Assembly: GCA_963809795.1 (NCBI GenBank)
Contig: CAWELN010000002.1
Coordinates: forward strand, 1 to 64,000
Source of the DNA: DASUAS01 sp963809795
GTDB lineage: Bacteria; Actinomycetota; Acidimicrobiia; IMCC26256; DASPTH01
Reading direction: 5' to 3'
Length of the DNA stretch: 64,000 bases
Below are positions 8,035 to 18,130 of this stretch, in pieces. Positions within the stretch are counted from its first letter, which is position 1, and each line of letters starts with the position of its first letter. The notes under the pieces are model-generated. The model searched no databases, was not told the DNA's origin, and saw nothing but the letters and a program-made list of their open reading frames with translations. A program made the position numbers and the translations under genes.

Positions 8035-9357
8035 ATGAAAGTCGCAGTGTTCGGACTCGGGTACGTGGGCACGGTGACCGCCGCGTGCCTCGCCGAGGCA
8101 GCGCACGACGTCTGGGCGGTCGACGTCGATGTCGAGAAGGTCGCGGCCGTGTCGCGTGGGGTCTCGCCGGTGGCAGAGCCGGGACTCGACGAGCTCGTGC
8201 GGCGTTCTGTCGACTCGGGGGGATTGCACGCGACCACCGAGATCTCGCCCGCCATCAGCGAAGCCGAGGTGGTGTTGATCTGCGTCGGCACCCCTTCGTC
8301 ACCGAACGGGAGCACCGATCTCTCGCAGGTCGATCGCACCGTGGATGCGATCGCGCGCATGCTCCCGGTCGTCGAGCCGCCGGCGTCCGGCTATCGGTCC
8401 GTCGTGCTGAGGAGCACGGTGCCGCCGGGAACCGTCGACGCATTCATCGGGCCACGGCTACGCGGCCTCCCTGGCAGCACTCCGTGCGAGCACGGCTACG
8501 CAATGTGCCCGGAGTTCCTCCGCGAGGGGTCGGGCATCTCCGACTTCTTCGCGCCACCCCTCCTGGTCCTCGGCACCTCCGACCCCCGGGTGTCGACTGC
8601 GGTCGGCGAGCTCTTCTCTTTCGTCGACCGTCCGATGCGCGTCGTCGACGTACGAACCGCGGAAGCCCTGAAGTACGCCTGCAACGCGTTCCATGCGACG
8701 AAGGTCTCCTTCACCAACGAGCTGGCACGACTCTTCCGGGCACTCGAGGTGGATGCCAGGACCGTCATGGACCTCTTCTGCGAGGACACGATCCTCAATC
8801 TCTCCCCGCGCTACCTACGGCCGGGCTTCGCCTTCGGGGGGTCGTGCCTCCCGAAAGACCTTCGCTCGCTGCTCTATCTCGCGCGCAAGAGTGATCTGGA
8901 CCTTCCGCTTCTGGCCGGAACGCTCGCATCAAATGTTTCCGCGGTCGACGCGGTCGTGGACCGGATCGTCGCGTCCGACGCACGGGCCGTCGCCGTACTC
9001 GGCCTGAGCTTCAAGATGCAGACCGATGATCTGCGCGAGAGCCCGAACGTCACGCTCGCCGAGACGCTCATCGGCAAGGGCTTCGAAGTACGCGTGTACG
9101 ACCCGATCGTGAAGCATTCGCGCTTGACCGGGTCGAACCGCCGATACATCGACGCGAAGCTCCCTCATCTCAGCCGGCTGCTCGTGGACAGTCCGACGAC
9201 CGCGCTGGAAGGCGCGGACATGGCCCTGGTGTCTTCCACCGACAGCGCGGTGATCGGGTCACTCGTGTCGAATCCGCCGAGGCACATCATCGACCTCAGC
9301 GGGGAGCTGGGCCCCATGGTCGAGAACCTCGAGGGTTACGCGGGTGTGTGTTGGTGA
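8035..9357 (+). CDS. UDP-glucose/GDP-mannose 6-dehydrogenase family protein
   Basis: Oxidises the C6 hydroxyl of a nucleotide hexose to a carboxylate with two NAD, supplying a uronic acid. The 440-residue protein shows the N-terminal Rossmann motif GLGYVG (residues 7-12), the segment CPEFLREGSGISDF, the central helical region, the catalytic cysteine in FGGSCLPKDLRSL (Cys271) and the C-terminal second Rossmann domain (AVAVLGLSFKMQTDDLRESP). The FGGSCLPKD and PEFLREG variants resemble AlgD-type GDP-mannose dehydrogenases somewhat more than Ugd, but specificity is uncertain. ATG 8035 has GGGAGTTGG upstream and a 25-nt gap from the previous gene. Its C-terminus overlaps the next gene by 4 nt. Confidence 0.92.
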   Translation: MKVAVFGLGYVGTVTAACLAEAAHDVWAVDVDVEKVAAVSRGVSPVAEPGLDELVRRSVDSGGLHATTEISPAISEAEVVLICVGTPSSPNGSTDLSQVDRTVDAIARMLPVVEPPASGYRSVVLRSTVPPGTVDAFIGPRLRGLPGSTPCEHGYAMCPEFLREGSGISDFFAPPLLVLGTSDPRVSTAVGELFSFVDRPMRVVDVRTAEALKYACNAFHATKVSFTNELARLFRALEVDARTVMDLFCEDTILNLSPRYLRPGFAFGGSCLPKDLRSLLYLARKSDLDLPLLAGTLASNVSAVDAVVDRIVASDARAVAVLGLSFKMQTDDLRESPNVTLAETLIGKGFEVRVYDPIVKHSRLTGSNRRYIDAKLPHLSRLLVDSPTTALEGADMALVSSTDSAVIGSLVSNPPRHIIDLSGELGPMVENLEGYAGVCW

Positions 9358-10607
9358 CGCGGGAACACACGGCCGGCAACGCCCGCCGGGTGCTCATCAT
9401 CGTCCAGAACCTCCCCGTTCCGTTCGATCGGAGGGTCTGGCTCGAGTGCCGAGCACTGGTCGAGGCGGGGTACCAGGTCGCCGTCATCTGCCCGAGCGGC
9501 CCGGGTGACCCGCCGTACGAGGTCTTGCAGGGTGTCGAGCTCTACAAGTACCCGCTGCGCACTGCCGCAAGCGGCTCGCTCGCCTACTTCGGCGAGTACG
9601 CGCGTTCCTTCGCGATGACCGCGCTCCTTGCGGTGCGTGCTCGGCGACGCGGCTGGATCGACGCGATCCAGACCTGCAACCCGCCCGACATCTTTTGGCC
9701 GCTCGGGATCTCCTGGCGCGCGATCTCGGGTACCCGCTTCGTCTTCGATCAGCACGACCTGTGCCCTGAGCTGTTCGAGTCTCGCTTTCCTACCGGTTCG
9801 CGAAAGCTCGGCTATGCGCTTCGGTTCCTCGAGCGCCGCACCTACCGCGCCGCGGACCATGTCATCGCCACGAACGAATCGTACGCACGCGTCGCCCGGC
9901 AACGCGGGGACGTCAACGATGAAGACATCACGGTCGTCCGCACCGGTCCGGCCGCCGACCGGTTGCGCCGAGGCGAACCGGATCCCTCGTGGCGCGGAGG
10001 TCGACGGTTCCTCGCCGCCTACATCGGCGTCATGGGACCACAGGACGGTGTGGACAACGTCCTGCGAGCTGCCGACTACATCGTCAACCGGCTCAACCGA
10101 GTCGACGTCGCGTTCGTGTTGATGGGAAGCGGTGACTGCTTCGACGAGCTCGTCGCGCTACGGGACGAGCTCGGTTTGGAAGACTTCGTGACCTTCACCG
10201 GGCGGGTTCCGGACGATGTCGTCACGAGCGTGCTCTCCACCGCAGACATCGGCTTGTCCCCCGACCCCAAAAACCCGCTCAACGACGTCTCCACGATGAA
10301 CAAGACGCTCGAGTACATGGCCTACCGGCTCCCCGTGGTCGCCTTCGACCTGCTCGAGACGCGCGTGTCGGCCGCCGACGCGGCTGTCTACGCGACGCCG
10401 AATCGCATCGACTGCTACGCACAGGCGGTCGTCGACCTTCTCGACGACGAGCCGCGCCGGGTCGCGATGGGCACGGTCGGCCGGCAGCGGATCGAGCGCG
10501 AGCTGTCGTGGGATCACCAGCGCGATCGATACGTCTCGGTCTACGACCGGTTGTTCGGGATCGAAGACACGCGGCTGCCCGCCTTGACCAACTCGGCTGC
10601 TGACTGA
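9354..10607 (+). CDS. Glycosyltransferase family 4 (GT-B fold)
   Basis: Likely transfers a sugar from a nucleotide donor onto the growing lipid-linked oligosaccharide on the cytoplasmic face. The N-terminus carries the motif VLIIVQNLPVPFDRRVWLEC, common in GT4 enzymes of capsule loci. The C-terminal half holds the donor-binding Rossmann domain (FLAAYIGVMGPQDGVDNVL; FTGRVPDDVVTSVLSTADIG) and the acidic substrate region. I chose GTG 9354 because it forms a GTGA overlap with the preceding stop; GTG 9348 and TTG 9351 are alternatives just upstream. The length is about 417 residues, normal for GT4. Donor and acceptor are unknown. Confidence 0.88.
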   Translation: MTREHTAGNARRVLIIVQNLPVPFDRRVWLECRALVEAGYQVAVICPSGPGDPPYEVLQGVELYKYPLRTAASGSLAYFGEYARSFAMTALLAVRARRRGWIDAIQTCNPPDIFWPLGISWRAISGTRFVFDQHDLCPELFESRFPTGSRKLGYALRFLERRTYRAADHVIATNESYARVARQRGDVNDEDITVVRTGPAADRLRRGEPDPSWRGGRRFLAAYIGVMGPQDGVDNVLRAADYIVNRLNRVDVAFVLMGSGDCFDELVALRDELGLEDFVTFTGRVPDDVVTSVLSTADIGLSPDPKNPLNDVSTMNKTLEYMAYRLPVVAFDLLETRVSAADAAVYATPNRIDCYAQAVVDLLDDEPRRVAMGTVGRQRIERELSWDHQRDRYVSVYDRLFGIEDTRLPALTNSAAD

Positions 10608-10610
10608 TCG

Positions 10611-12530
10611 ATGTGCGGGATCGCGGGCACCTATCGCTGGCGCGACGGCGCCCGCGTCACACGCGCGATGGCGGACGCGCTGTCGCACCGAGGCCCCGAT
10701 GCGCACGGCTGCCGCGACTACCGCAGCGACGCCATCGACGTCTCACTTGCGCACCGCCGCCTCGCGATCATCGACTTGACCGCCGCGGCTGACCAGCCGT
10801 TCACGAAGCACGGACTGACCCTCTGTTACAACGGCGAGCTGTACAACTTCCGAGAGTTGCGCCACGAGCTCGCGAGCACCGGCGCCCGGTTCTCCACCTC
10901 GTCCGACACCGAGGTCGTCCTCGAGTCCTGGCACCGGTGGGGACCAGCCTGTCTCGATCGTTTCCGCGGCATGTTCGCGTTCTCGCTGCTCGATGAGCGC
11001 ACCGGTCGCCTGGTGCTCGCACGCGACCAGCTCGGCATCAAGCCTCTGTACTACCTGCACCGTGACCGAGCGCTCGCGTTTGCGTCGGAACTGAAAGCGG
11101 TCACCCGCGTGCTCGGTTCCGAATTGCGCGTCGATGCCGCGGCCGTCGTCGCGTCGATCCTGTACTACTGGGTGCCCGACCAGCGCTGTGCGATCGAGGG
11201 AGTCCAGAAGCTGCCACCGGGGTCGTGGGCAGAGATGCGCCCAGACGGGTCATTGGCCGTGCACCGGTACTGGGACATTGCCGAGGTCGCGGCGGCCGCC
11301 GCGGAGGATCCGGCTCCGGATCTCCGTCAAGTCGTGGAGGACTCGGTCGTGGCGCATCTGGTGTCCGATGCGCCCGTGTCCACGTTCCTCAGCGGGGGCC
11401 TCGACTCGAGCATCGTGACCGTGCTCGCCAAACGGCACGATCCGAGCATCGACGCATACACGATCCGGTTCCGACGTGAGGACCAACAGTTCGAGGCAAT
11501 GCCCGACGACGCCCACTACGCACGTCGGGTCGCGCGCCAGTTCGACATCGGCTTGCACGAGATCGAGATCGCTCCCGACATCGTCGACCTGCTCCCGCGG
11601 ATGGTCGACGTGCTCGACGAGCCCGTCGGGGACCCCGCCGCGATCAACACCCTGCTCATCTGCGAGAGTGCCCGAGCCGCGGGCGTGAAGGTGCTTCTTT
11701 CGGGGATGGGCGCCGACGAGCTCTTCGGCGGCTACCGGAAGCACGCCGCCTGCGTCATGGCATCCCGCTATCAACGCCTGCCGCGAGGAGTACGGCACCG
11801 CCTCGTGGAGCCTGCGGTGGATCGACTGCCGGTGGCGGTCGGGGGCCACGGCGTGCGCCCAGTGCGGTGGGCCAAGCGGTTCCTGACCTTCGCGGAGCTG
11901 CCCGAGGAGGCGGCGTTCCGCCGCAGCTACACGCTCTATGGCGCGGACGAGGTCCTCGACGTGATCTCGCCCGACTTGAAGGAGTGTGTCGCCGACGTCG
12001 TGCAGGAGCACCAGGACGTGTACGCCGACACGACGTTGGACGACCACGTCAACCGAATGTGCCTCGCCGACTCGCGGCTGTTCCTGCCCGGTCTCAACCT
12101 CGCGTATACCGACCGGGCCAGCATGGCGGCCTCGACCGAAGTCCGCGTTCCCTTCGTCGACGTCGATCTCGTTCGCGCCGCGTTCGCCCTGCGCGGCTCG
12201 GACAAGGTGCGTGGTCGCCAAGGGAAACGAGCGCTCAAGGCTGCAGCCGAGGAATGGCTCCCGCGCGACATCGTCTACCGGCCGAAGGCCTCCTTCGGCG
12301 CGCCGATCCGCGCGTGGGTCTCGCGCGACCTCCGGCCGCTGGTGGACGAAGTGCTGCTCGACGGCCAGCTCGTGAACACGGGCGTCCTCCAACACGCGGG
12401 CGTGTCACGTCTCGTCGAGGAAGACCGGCAGGGGCGACAGGACCGCGCCAAGCAGATCTGGCAACTGCTGTCGCTCGAGCTCTGGTATCAGCGCATGACG
12501 GAATTGGGTGTCGGGAGTATCGCAACATGA
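10611..12530 (+). CDS. asnB: Asparagine synthase (glutamine-hydrolysing) type amidotransferase
   Basis: A 639-residue class II glutamine amidotransferase fused to an ATP-pyrophosphatase synthetase domain. The N-terminal nucleophile Cys2 is present (MCGIAGTYRW), as are SHRGPDA, the CYNGELYN oxyanion strand and RDQLGIKPLYY. The synthetase P-loop SGGLDSS is at residues 261-267, followed by SGMGADELFGGYRKH. In surface-polysaccharide loci such proteins usually amidate a sugar carboxylate rather than aspartate. With a nucleotide-sugar dehydrogenase two genes upstream, amidation of a uronic acid is the reasonable inference. It follows the glycosyltransferase by 3 nt and overlaps the next gene as ATGA. 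Confidence 0.9.
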   Translation: MCGIAGTYRWRDGARVTRAMADALSHRGPDAHGCRDYRSDAIDVSLAHRRLAIIDLTAAADQPFTKHGLTLCYNGELYNFRELRHELASTGARFSTSSDTEVVLESWHRWGPACLDRFRGMFAFSLLDERTGRLVLARDQLGIKPLYYLHRDRALAFASELKAVTRVLGSELRVDAAAVVASILYYWVPDQRCAIEGVQKLPPGSWAEMRPDGSLAVHRYWDIAEVAAAAAEDPAPDLRQVVEDSVVAHLVSDAPVSTFLSGGLDSSIVTVLAKRHDPSIDAYTIRFRREDQQFEAMPDDAHYARRVARQFDIGLHEIEIAPDIVDLLPRMVDVLDEPVGDPAAINTLLICESARAAGVKVLLSGMGADELFGGYRKHAACVMASRYQRLPRGVRHRLVEPAVDRLPVAVGGHGVRPVRWAKRFLTFAELPEEAAFRRSYTLYGADEVLDVISPDLKECVADVVQEHQDVYADTTLDDHVNRMCLADSRLFLPGLNLAYTDRASMAASTEVRVPFVDVDLVRAAFALRGSDKVRGRQGKRALKAAAEEWLPRDIVYRPKASFGAPIRAWVSRDLRPLVDEVLLDGQLVNTGVLQHAGVSRLVEEDRQGRQDRAKQIWQLLSLELWYQRMTELGVGSIAT

Positions 12531-14695
12531 AGCAGGTGGCGCAGAACTATCGCTCCGGTGACCTTTCGGTGCTCGACGTGCCGACGCCGCAGTGCCGGCC
12601 GGGTGGTGTCCTGGTACATACGCTGTTCTCGCTCATCTCCACCGGTACGGAGATGATGAAGGTGGGCGAGGCGAAGCTCGGGCTCGTTGGCAAGGCACGG
12701 GCCCGACCGGACCAGGTGCGTCAGGTCCTCGACACGGCGCGCCAGGTCGGGCCGATCACGGCCTACCAGCGCGCCATCACCCGACTCGACTCGCACACCC
12801 CGCTCGGGTACTCGCTCTCCGGTGTCGTCATCGAAGTCGGTGAGGACGCGGACGAATTCTCCGTTGGACAGCTGGTGGCATGCGCAGGGAACGACCATGC
12901 CCTCCACGCGGAGGTCAACTGGGTTCCGCGCAACCTCTGCGTCCCTGTCCCCGATGGTGTCGCGCCGAAACATGCCGCGTTCGCGACCGTCGGAGCGGTC
13001 GCCATGCACGCAGTGCGGCGCGCCGAAGTCCAGCTCGGTGAGACTGCGTGCGTGATCGGGCTCGGCCTCGTCGGCCAGCTCATCGTTCAGCTGCTCGTCG
13101 CGTCCGGTGTACGGGTGGTCGGGCTCGACGTGGTGCCGGACCGATGCCGACTCGCGGAGAGCGCCGGCGCCGTCGCGGCCGCCGCGTCCGACTCCGACGG
13201 CATCGACCGCGTCGAAGCGCAACTCGGCATGTGCTCACATGGCCTCGGTGCCGACCACGTCTTCATCGCCGCCGGCGGTACCTCGAACGCGCCGGTCGAG
13301 CTCGCGGCGCGCGTCGCTCGGGACCGCGCCCGGGTCGTGGACGTCGGGAAGTGCAGCCTCGATCTCCCTTGGAACGCCTACTACGACAAGGAGCTCGACG
13401 TCCGCTTCTCGCGCTCCTACGGACCCGGGCGATACGACGACCGCTACGAGCTCGAGGGCATCGACTATCCGGCGGCCTATGTCCGCTGGACGGAACGGCG
13501 CAATCTCGCGTGCTTCGTCGATCTGCTCGCGCGTGACCTCCTCGACGTCGAGTCCCTCGTGTCGGAGACGTTCCCCATCGACGTCGCACCCGACGTCTAT
13601 GCCGGCTTGGTGTCCGGCGACATGGGCGGCGTCGGCTACCTGTTCGAGTATCCGCGCCCGCTGGCGACGGTCACCACGCGTGCGGTTCCGATCGAGACGC
13701 CGCCGGCACGGGCATCCCGTGGCGCGGTCGCGCGCACCGGACGACCATTGCGCGTCGGGTTCATCGGCGCCGGTAACTACGCGTCGTCGATGCTGCTGCC
13801 GCACCTTGCGTCCGCACCGGACATCGACCTCGTGCACGTCGCGACGGGCCGCTCGCTGACTGCGGTCGACGCGCAACGCCGGTTCGGGTTTGCGCACGCA
13901 TCGGTCGGCGCCGAGTCCGTCCTCGACAACGACGATGTCGATGCGTTGTTCATCACAACCCGCCATCACTCGCACGCTGCGCTCACGTGCGCGGCCCTCG
14001 AGCGCGGCAAAGCCGTGTTCGTCGAGAAGCCACTTGCGTTGTCGCACGCCGAGCTCGCCAGCGTGGTGAACACCGTCGCGAGCACCGGGAACGACCGGCT
14101 CATGGTCGGTTTCAATCGTCGCTTCGCTCCGCTCCTCGTGGACCTGAAGCAGCAGGTCCGCGTGGGCGCCAACCTCGGAACGGCCCGCTACTTCGTCAAC
14201 GCAGGCAAACTCGCCCCATCGAGCTGGTACGCCGACGAGCACGAGGGCTCACGCTTCACCGGTGAGGGTGGCCATTTCATCGACGCGCTGACCTGGTGGT
14301 TCGACTCCACCGTCACCGAGGTCTTCGCGGTCGGCCATGAGTCCGACGCCCTCCACGTGACGCTCCGGTTCGAGAACGGCGCGATCGGAACGATCACCTA
14401 CGCGGCGACCGGCAGCGCCCGCTATCCGAAGGAGACGTTCGACGCGGCGACGAACGGACGCAACGTGCAGCTCGAGAATTTCCGCCGAGCCACGGTGTGG
14501 TCGGGCTGGCGGCGACGCAGCCGACGGGCGTTCGGGAAGCTCGACAAAGGTCAACAGGGCCAGCTGCGCGCGTTCGTCACCTCCGTGCGTCAGGGGAAGC
14601 CCATGCCCATTCCGTGGGCCTCACTCACCGCGACGACGGCAGCCACGCTCGCGGTGGCCGACAGTCTCGCGAGCGGCGGGCCTGAACGCCCGTGA
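12527..14695 (+). CDS. Bi-domain oxidoreductase: zinc-type dehydrogenase fused to Gfo/Idh/MocA
   Basis: A 722-residue two-domain oxidoreductase. Residues 1 to about 390 form a medium-chain alcohol-dehydrogenase-like module (GETACVIGLGLVGQLIVQLL as cofactor motif), although the usual catalytic zinc-binding GHE motif is not clear. From about residue 407 a Gfo/Idh/MocA Rossmann domain begins (LRVGFIGAGNYASSMLLPHL) with the family signature VFVEKPLAL. This fusion recurs in exopolysaccharide loci next to heparinase-like proteins. It probably oxidises or epimerises a sugar, but the reaction is not established. ATG 12527 overlaps the asnB stop as ATGA. The frame stays open for hundreds of codons upstream inside asnB, but that part is shadow. 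Confidence 0.88.
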   Translation: MKQVAQNYRSGDLSVLDVPTPQCRPGGVLVHTLFSLISTGTEMMKVGEAKLGLVGKARARPDQVRQVLDTARQVGPITAYQRAITRLDSHTPLGYSLSGVVIEVGEDADEFSVGQLVACAGNDHALHAEVNWVPRNLCVPVPDGVAPKHAAFATVGAVAMHAVRRAEVQLGETACVIGLGLVGQLIVQLLVASGVRVVGLDVVPDRCRLAESAGAVAAAASDSDGIDRVEAQLGMCSHGLGADHVFIAAGGTSNAPVELAARVARDRARVVDVGKCSLDLPWNAYYDKELDVRFSRSYGPGRYDDRYELEGIDYPAAYVRWTERRNLACFVDLLARDLLDVESLVSETFPIDVAPDVYAGLVSGDMGGVGYLFEYPRPLATVTTRAVPIETPPARASRGAVARTGRPLRVGFIGAGNYASSMLLPHLASAPDIDLVHVATGRSLTAVDAQRRFGFAHASVGAESVLDNDDVDALFITTRHHSHAALTCAALERGKAVFVEKPLALSHAELASVVNTVASTGNDRLMVGFNRRFAPLLVDLKQQVRVGANLGTARYFVNAGKLAPSSWYADEHEGSRFTGEGGHFIDALTWWFDSTVTEVFAVGHESDALHVTLRFENGAIGTITYAATGSARYPKETFDAATNGRNVQLENFRRATVWSGWRRRSRRAFGKLDKGQQGQLRAFVTSVRQGKPMPIPWASLTATTAATLAVADSLASGGPERP

Positions 14696-16693
14696 GGGGT
14701 CAACAGCTGGCCTGGTACGTCGACCGCGCGCGGCATGTCGGCGACCGAGCTCGCGGCGCGGTCCCGCGACCAGGTGGACCGTTGGTTGTGGGTTCGTCAT
14801 CGGGTCCGCCCGGAAGCGTCGCCACCGCCGGTCCCTCCCCTCGTCTCCCGCGCCGCGCCGGAGCTCCCGGTCGACGCGCGAGCCTCGGTCCCCGCCGCGG
14901 CCGCGTCCGACCTCGTTGCGACCGCCGAACAGCTGCTCGCCGGTCGCGTGATCTCTCTGGGAGTGCCCCGGGCCGACATCAGGGACCCGGATTGGTTCCA
15001 CGACCCCGTGACCGGGCGGCGCGCACCCAAGGACCGCTTCGCCTTCCGCATCCGGTACCGGTCCGAGCACGAGACCGGCAACGTGAAACAGGTGTGGGAG
15101 CTGTCTCGGCACCACCATCTCACGTTGCTCTCCGGCGCGTATTTCCTGACGCAGGACGAACGCTATGCCGACATCGTCCGGTGTCAGCTCGAATCGTGGT
15201 GGCGTGAGAACCCCTTCTTGTCCGGCGTGCATTGGACGAGCGGGATCGAGATCGGTCTCCGACTGATCGCCTGGACGTGGATCCGGCGTTTGCTCGCCAC
15301 GTGGCCCGGCGTGAAGTCACTCTTCGATGAGAACCCTCGGGCGCTGCGACAGATCCACTGGCATCAGCGTTACCTGGCACGCTTCCGCAGCGTCGGCTCG
15401 TCCGCGAACAACCACGTGATCGCCGAGGCCGCGGGCCAGCTCGTCGCCGCGTGCGGGCTGCCCTGGTTCCAGGAAAGCGAACGTTGGAGGGTCGACGCCG
15501 CCGCGCTGCTCGAGGCGGAGCTTCGACGAAACACCTTCGCGACCGGAATCAACCGGGAGCTCGCGTCCGAATACCACGCGTTCGTCGCCATGCTCGGGCT
15601 CGTGGCCGCAGTCGAGTGCGACGCGGCTCGGGCGCCACTCGACGACGGCACGTGGCACGTTCTCTGCGCCATGGTCGACGCCGCTGCCGCCATCGTCGAC
15701 GAAGACGTGCGCCCGCCGCGGCAGGGCGACGGCGACGATGCCAGGGTGTTGGCCATCGACGGCGACAGCAAGGGATGGTCGTCGTTCCTCGCGGTCGGGG
15801 GCGCGTTGTTCGAACCGCTCCCCTGGTGGCCCGAGGTGCCCGGGACGGTGGTGAGCACGCTGCTCGCCACGCTCGCGCAGGCTCCCCGAACGTTCGAGGA
15901 TCGTCCGGCGACGCGGCCGTCGCACTTCGCCGACGCGGGAATGACGGTGCTCCGAACCTCAGCCCGTGAGGCCCCACCGGGAGCGGAGATCTGGTGCCGG
16001 TGCGACGCCGGCCCTCACGGCTATCCCTCGATCGCCGCGCACGCGCATGCCGACGCACTCTCGGTCGAAGTCCGCTGTGGCGGCGTCGACGTCCTCGCCG
16101 ATCCCGGAACCTACTGCTACCACGGCGAAGCGCCGTGGCGGTCCTACTTCCGGTCGACGCTCGCGCACAACACCGTCGAGATCGCCGGACGCGACCAGTC
16201 GCGCTCGGGCGGCCCGTTCCTGTGGGTGCGATCGGCCCGCAGCACCGTCGACCGTCTGGTGTCGACTGACGACGGCGACGTCGTGTCGTGGTCGGCGCAC
16301 CACGATGGCTACCAAGACCTGGAGCCGCCGGCGACGCACCGACGAACGGTCGAGCTCGACCGCCGACGGCGCCGTCTGGAGATCCTCGATGAGATCGAGT
16401 CCATCGGGGCCCATGGCATCCGCATGACCTTTCACCTCGGTCCGGCAGTCGAGGTCGACCTGGAGGGTTCGGTCGCGCACCTCCGGTGGGCGTCCCTGCC
16501 TGGCCCGCGGCGAGCCACCTTCCACCTTCCCGACGCGCTCCTGTGGAGCGCCCACCGCGGTGAGCTGGACCCGATTCTCGGTTGGTACTCGCCCCGGTTC
16601 GGGCTCCGGGAGCCTACGACCACGCTCGTCGGGATCGGTTCGTGCTCGGACGTCACCGGGCAACTCCGCAGCGTGCTCGAGGTGGCGGGTTGA
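14692..16693 (+). CDS. Heparinase II/III (alginate-lyase-like) family protein (frameshift near 14733)
   Basis: A polysaccharide-lyase-like protein of about 666 residues: an N-terminal alpha/alpha toroid (about 80-380; GNVKQVWELSRHHHLTLLS, ASEYHAFVAMLGLVAAVE) and a C-terminal beta-sandwich heparinase II/III domain (SIAAHAHADALSVEVRCGGV, ADPGTYCYHG, RSTLAHNTVEI). GTG 14692 overlaps the previous stop as GTGA and encodes the expected N-terminus (QLAWYVDRAR), while the continuation MSATELAARSRDQVDRW lies in the +1 frame, so one base is probably inserted near 14733. ATG 14735 is the alternative start. Such proteins in biosynthetic loci may trim or modify the nascent polymer. No signal peptide is evident, so its site of action is unclear. 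Confidence 0.83.
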
Positions 16694-16855
16694 CGCCGCG
16701 GCGAACGTATCTGCGACCGCCTGTCGCGCTCTGACACTTGTGGCGTCACTACTCGTGATTCGGGCGGGCGGCAGCATTGGCCACCCGCCATGGTTGCCGG
16801 CGCACGAGCTGCGCCACGCGCCGGTACCGGCGACCGTACGCAAGAGGACATCTGC

Positions 16856-17456
16856 ATGACCGCGCTCGGCCCCGCCCGCACGATTCCTGACCACCGTGCA
16901 AAGGCGCGCGCGTCGCGACCTGGCATCCTGCTCGATCGCGACGGGACCCTCATCGTCGACCACGGCTACGTGGGATCGATCGACCGCGTCGACTTCATCG
17001 ATGGCGCCGCGGCGGCGATCGCAACTGTTCAACCGCGCCGCGCTGCCAGTCGTGATCGTGACCAACCAGAGTGGCGTCGCGCGGGGCCTGTACGGACTCG
17101 GCGAGGTCGAGGCAGTGCACGCGCACATCGCTGGTCACCTACGCCGCTACGGAGCCCACGTCGACATGTTCCTGTACTGCCCGTACCACCCCTCGGGTGT
17201 CGTCGAAGCATTTGCCCGTACGAGTGACGACAGGAAGCCCAGACCCGGCATGGCCCACGCAGCCGCCACGGCACTCAACCTCGACCTCACGGCGTCGTGG
17301 GTGATCGGTGACCGACCGGAAGACATGGGTCTGGCGAAGGAGATCGGGGCATGCGCGATCAATCTCGGGCCGGAACCCTGCGACAGACCGCGGGTGTGGA
17401 GCTTTGCCAGCTTGGCCGAGGCAGCGCCGTTCATCCTCGATCGGGTCCGGACATGA
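16856..17456 (+). CDS. gmhB: HAD-IIIA phosphatase, GmhB-like heptose bisphosphate phosphatase (frameshift near 17025)
   Basis: Predicted to remove the C7 phosphate of D-glycero-D-manno-heptose 1,7-bisphosphate. The HAD motifs are in order: [12 protein letters not shown] (motif I nucleophile), [13 protein letters not shown] (motif II), KPRPGM (motif III lysine) and [17 protein letters not shown] (motif IV acids). DRDGT and the TNQSG loop are typical of GmhB/HisB-type enzymes. It starts at ATG 16856, preceded by AAGAGGA. Between motif I and motif II the frame moves by +1 near 17025 (GCAACTG where GCACTG would restore the frame), consistent with one extra base. The repaired length is 199 residues. 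The stop overlaps the SIS-domain gene as ATGA. The heptose assignment rests partly on its neighbours. Confidence 0.82.
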
Positions 17457-18127
17457 CTTCAGTCCACGACCCCGAAGTCGTTGCGGGAGCCGCCGAGGCG
17501 CGAAGCGCCACGTTTCCGACCCGTCCCTATCCCGACGCGTCGTCGTACTTCGACGACTACCACGCGATCCTCGACCAGGCTGCGTTGACGATCGACCGCG
17601 CTGCAGTCGGACGCGCCGCGCGCCTGATCCTCGACGCACACGCTCGCGGAAGCTGCATCTTCGCCTGCGGGAACGGCGGCTCGGCCGCCATCGCGAACCA
17701 TCTGCAATGCGATCACGTCAAGGGCGTCTCTGCCGACACGGATCTGTCTCCTCGAGTGGTGAGCCTCGCCAGCAACGTCGAGCTCATCACGGCAATCGCG
17801 AACGACATCGGCTACGACGACGTGTTCGCGTACCAGATCCGCACCCAGGCGAGGCCCGGCGACGTGCTGCTCGCGATCTCGTCCTCCGGACGCTCGCCGA
17901 ACATCATCCGCGCGCTGAGGGCCGCCCGCGACTCCGGCGTGTCCACCATCGCGCTCACCGGCTTCGGCGGCGGCGACGCGCGGCGGATCGCTGACGTCTA
18001 CATCCATGTCGACGCGTCGAACTATGGCATCGTCGAAGACCTCCATCAGGCGATCATGCACGCACTCGCGCAGTACATCCGCCAGTCGCGAATGACCGCC
18101 GCGGCGATCACTTCGAGGGCCTTCTGA
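17453..18127 (+). CDS. gmhA: SIS-domain isomerase, GmhA-like sedoheptulose-7-phosphate isomerase
   Basis: Predicted to convert sedoheptulose 7-phosphate to D-glycero-D-manno-heptose 7-phosphate, the entry step of bacterial heptose synthesis. The 224-residue protein has the GmhA signature CGNGGSAAIANHLQCDHVKG at about residues 66-85 and the second phosphosugar loop ISSSGRSPNIIRAL. The distal helix GIVEDLHQAIMHAL matches the E-x2-H region used in catalysis. ATG 17453 overlaps the preceding phosphatase stop as ATGA. Together with the phosphatase, the kinase at 21140 and the nucleotidyltransferase at 20445 it completes a GDP-heptose gene set. Confidence 0.87.
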   Translation: MTSVHDPEVVAGAAEARSATFPTRPYPDASSYFDDYHAILDQAALTIDRAAVGRAARLILDAHARGSCIFACGNGGSAAIANHLQCDHVKGVSADTDLSPRVVSLASNVELITAIANDIGYDDVFAYQIRTQARPGDVLLAISSSGRSPNIIRALRAARDSGVSTIALTGFGGGDARRIADVYIHVDASNYGIVEDLHQAIMHALAQYIRQSRMTAAAITSRAF

Positions 18128-18130
18128 ACC

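Noticed and set aside
11867..14695. Apparent 942-residue frame upstream of the fused oxidoreductase
   Set aside because: The first 220 codons lie inside asnB in a wrong frame; ATG 12527 with an ATGA overlap is the real start.
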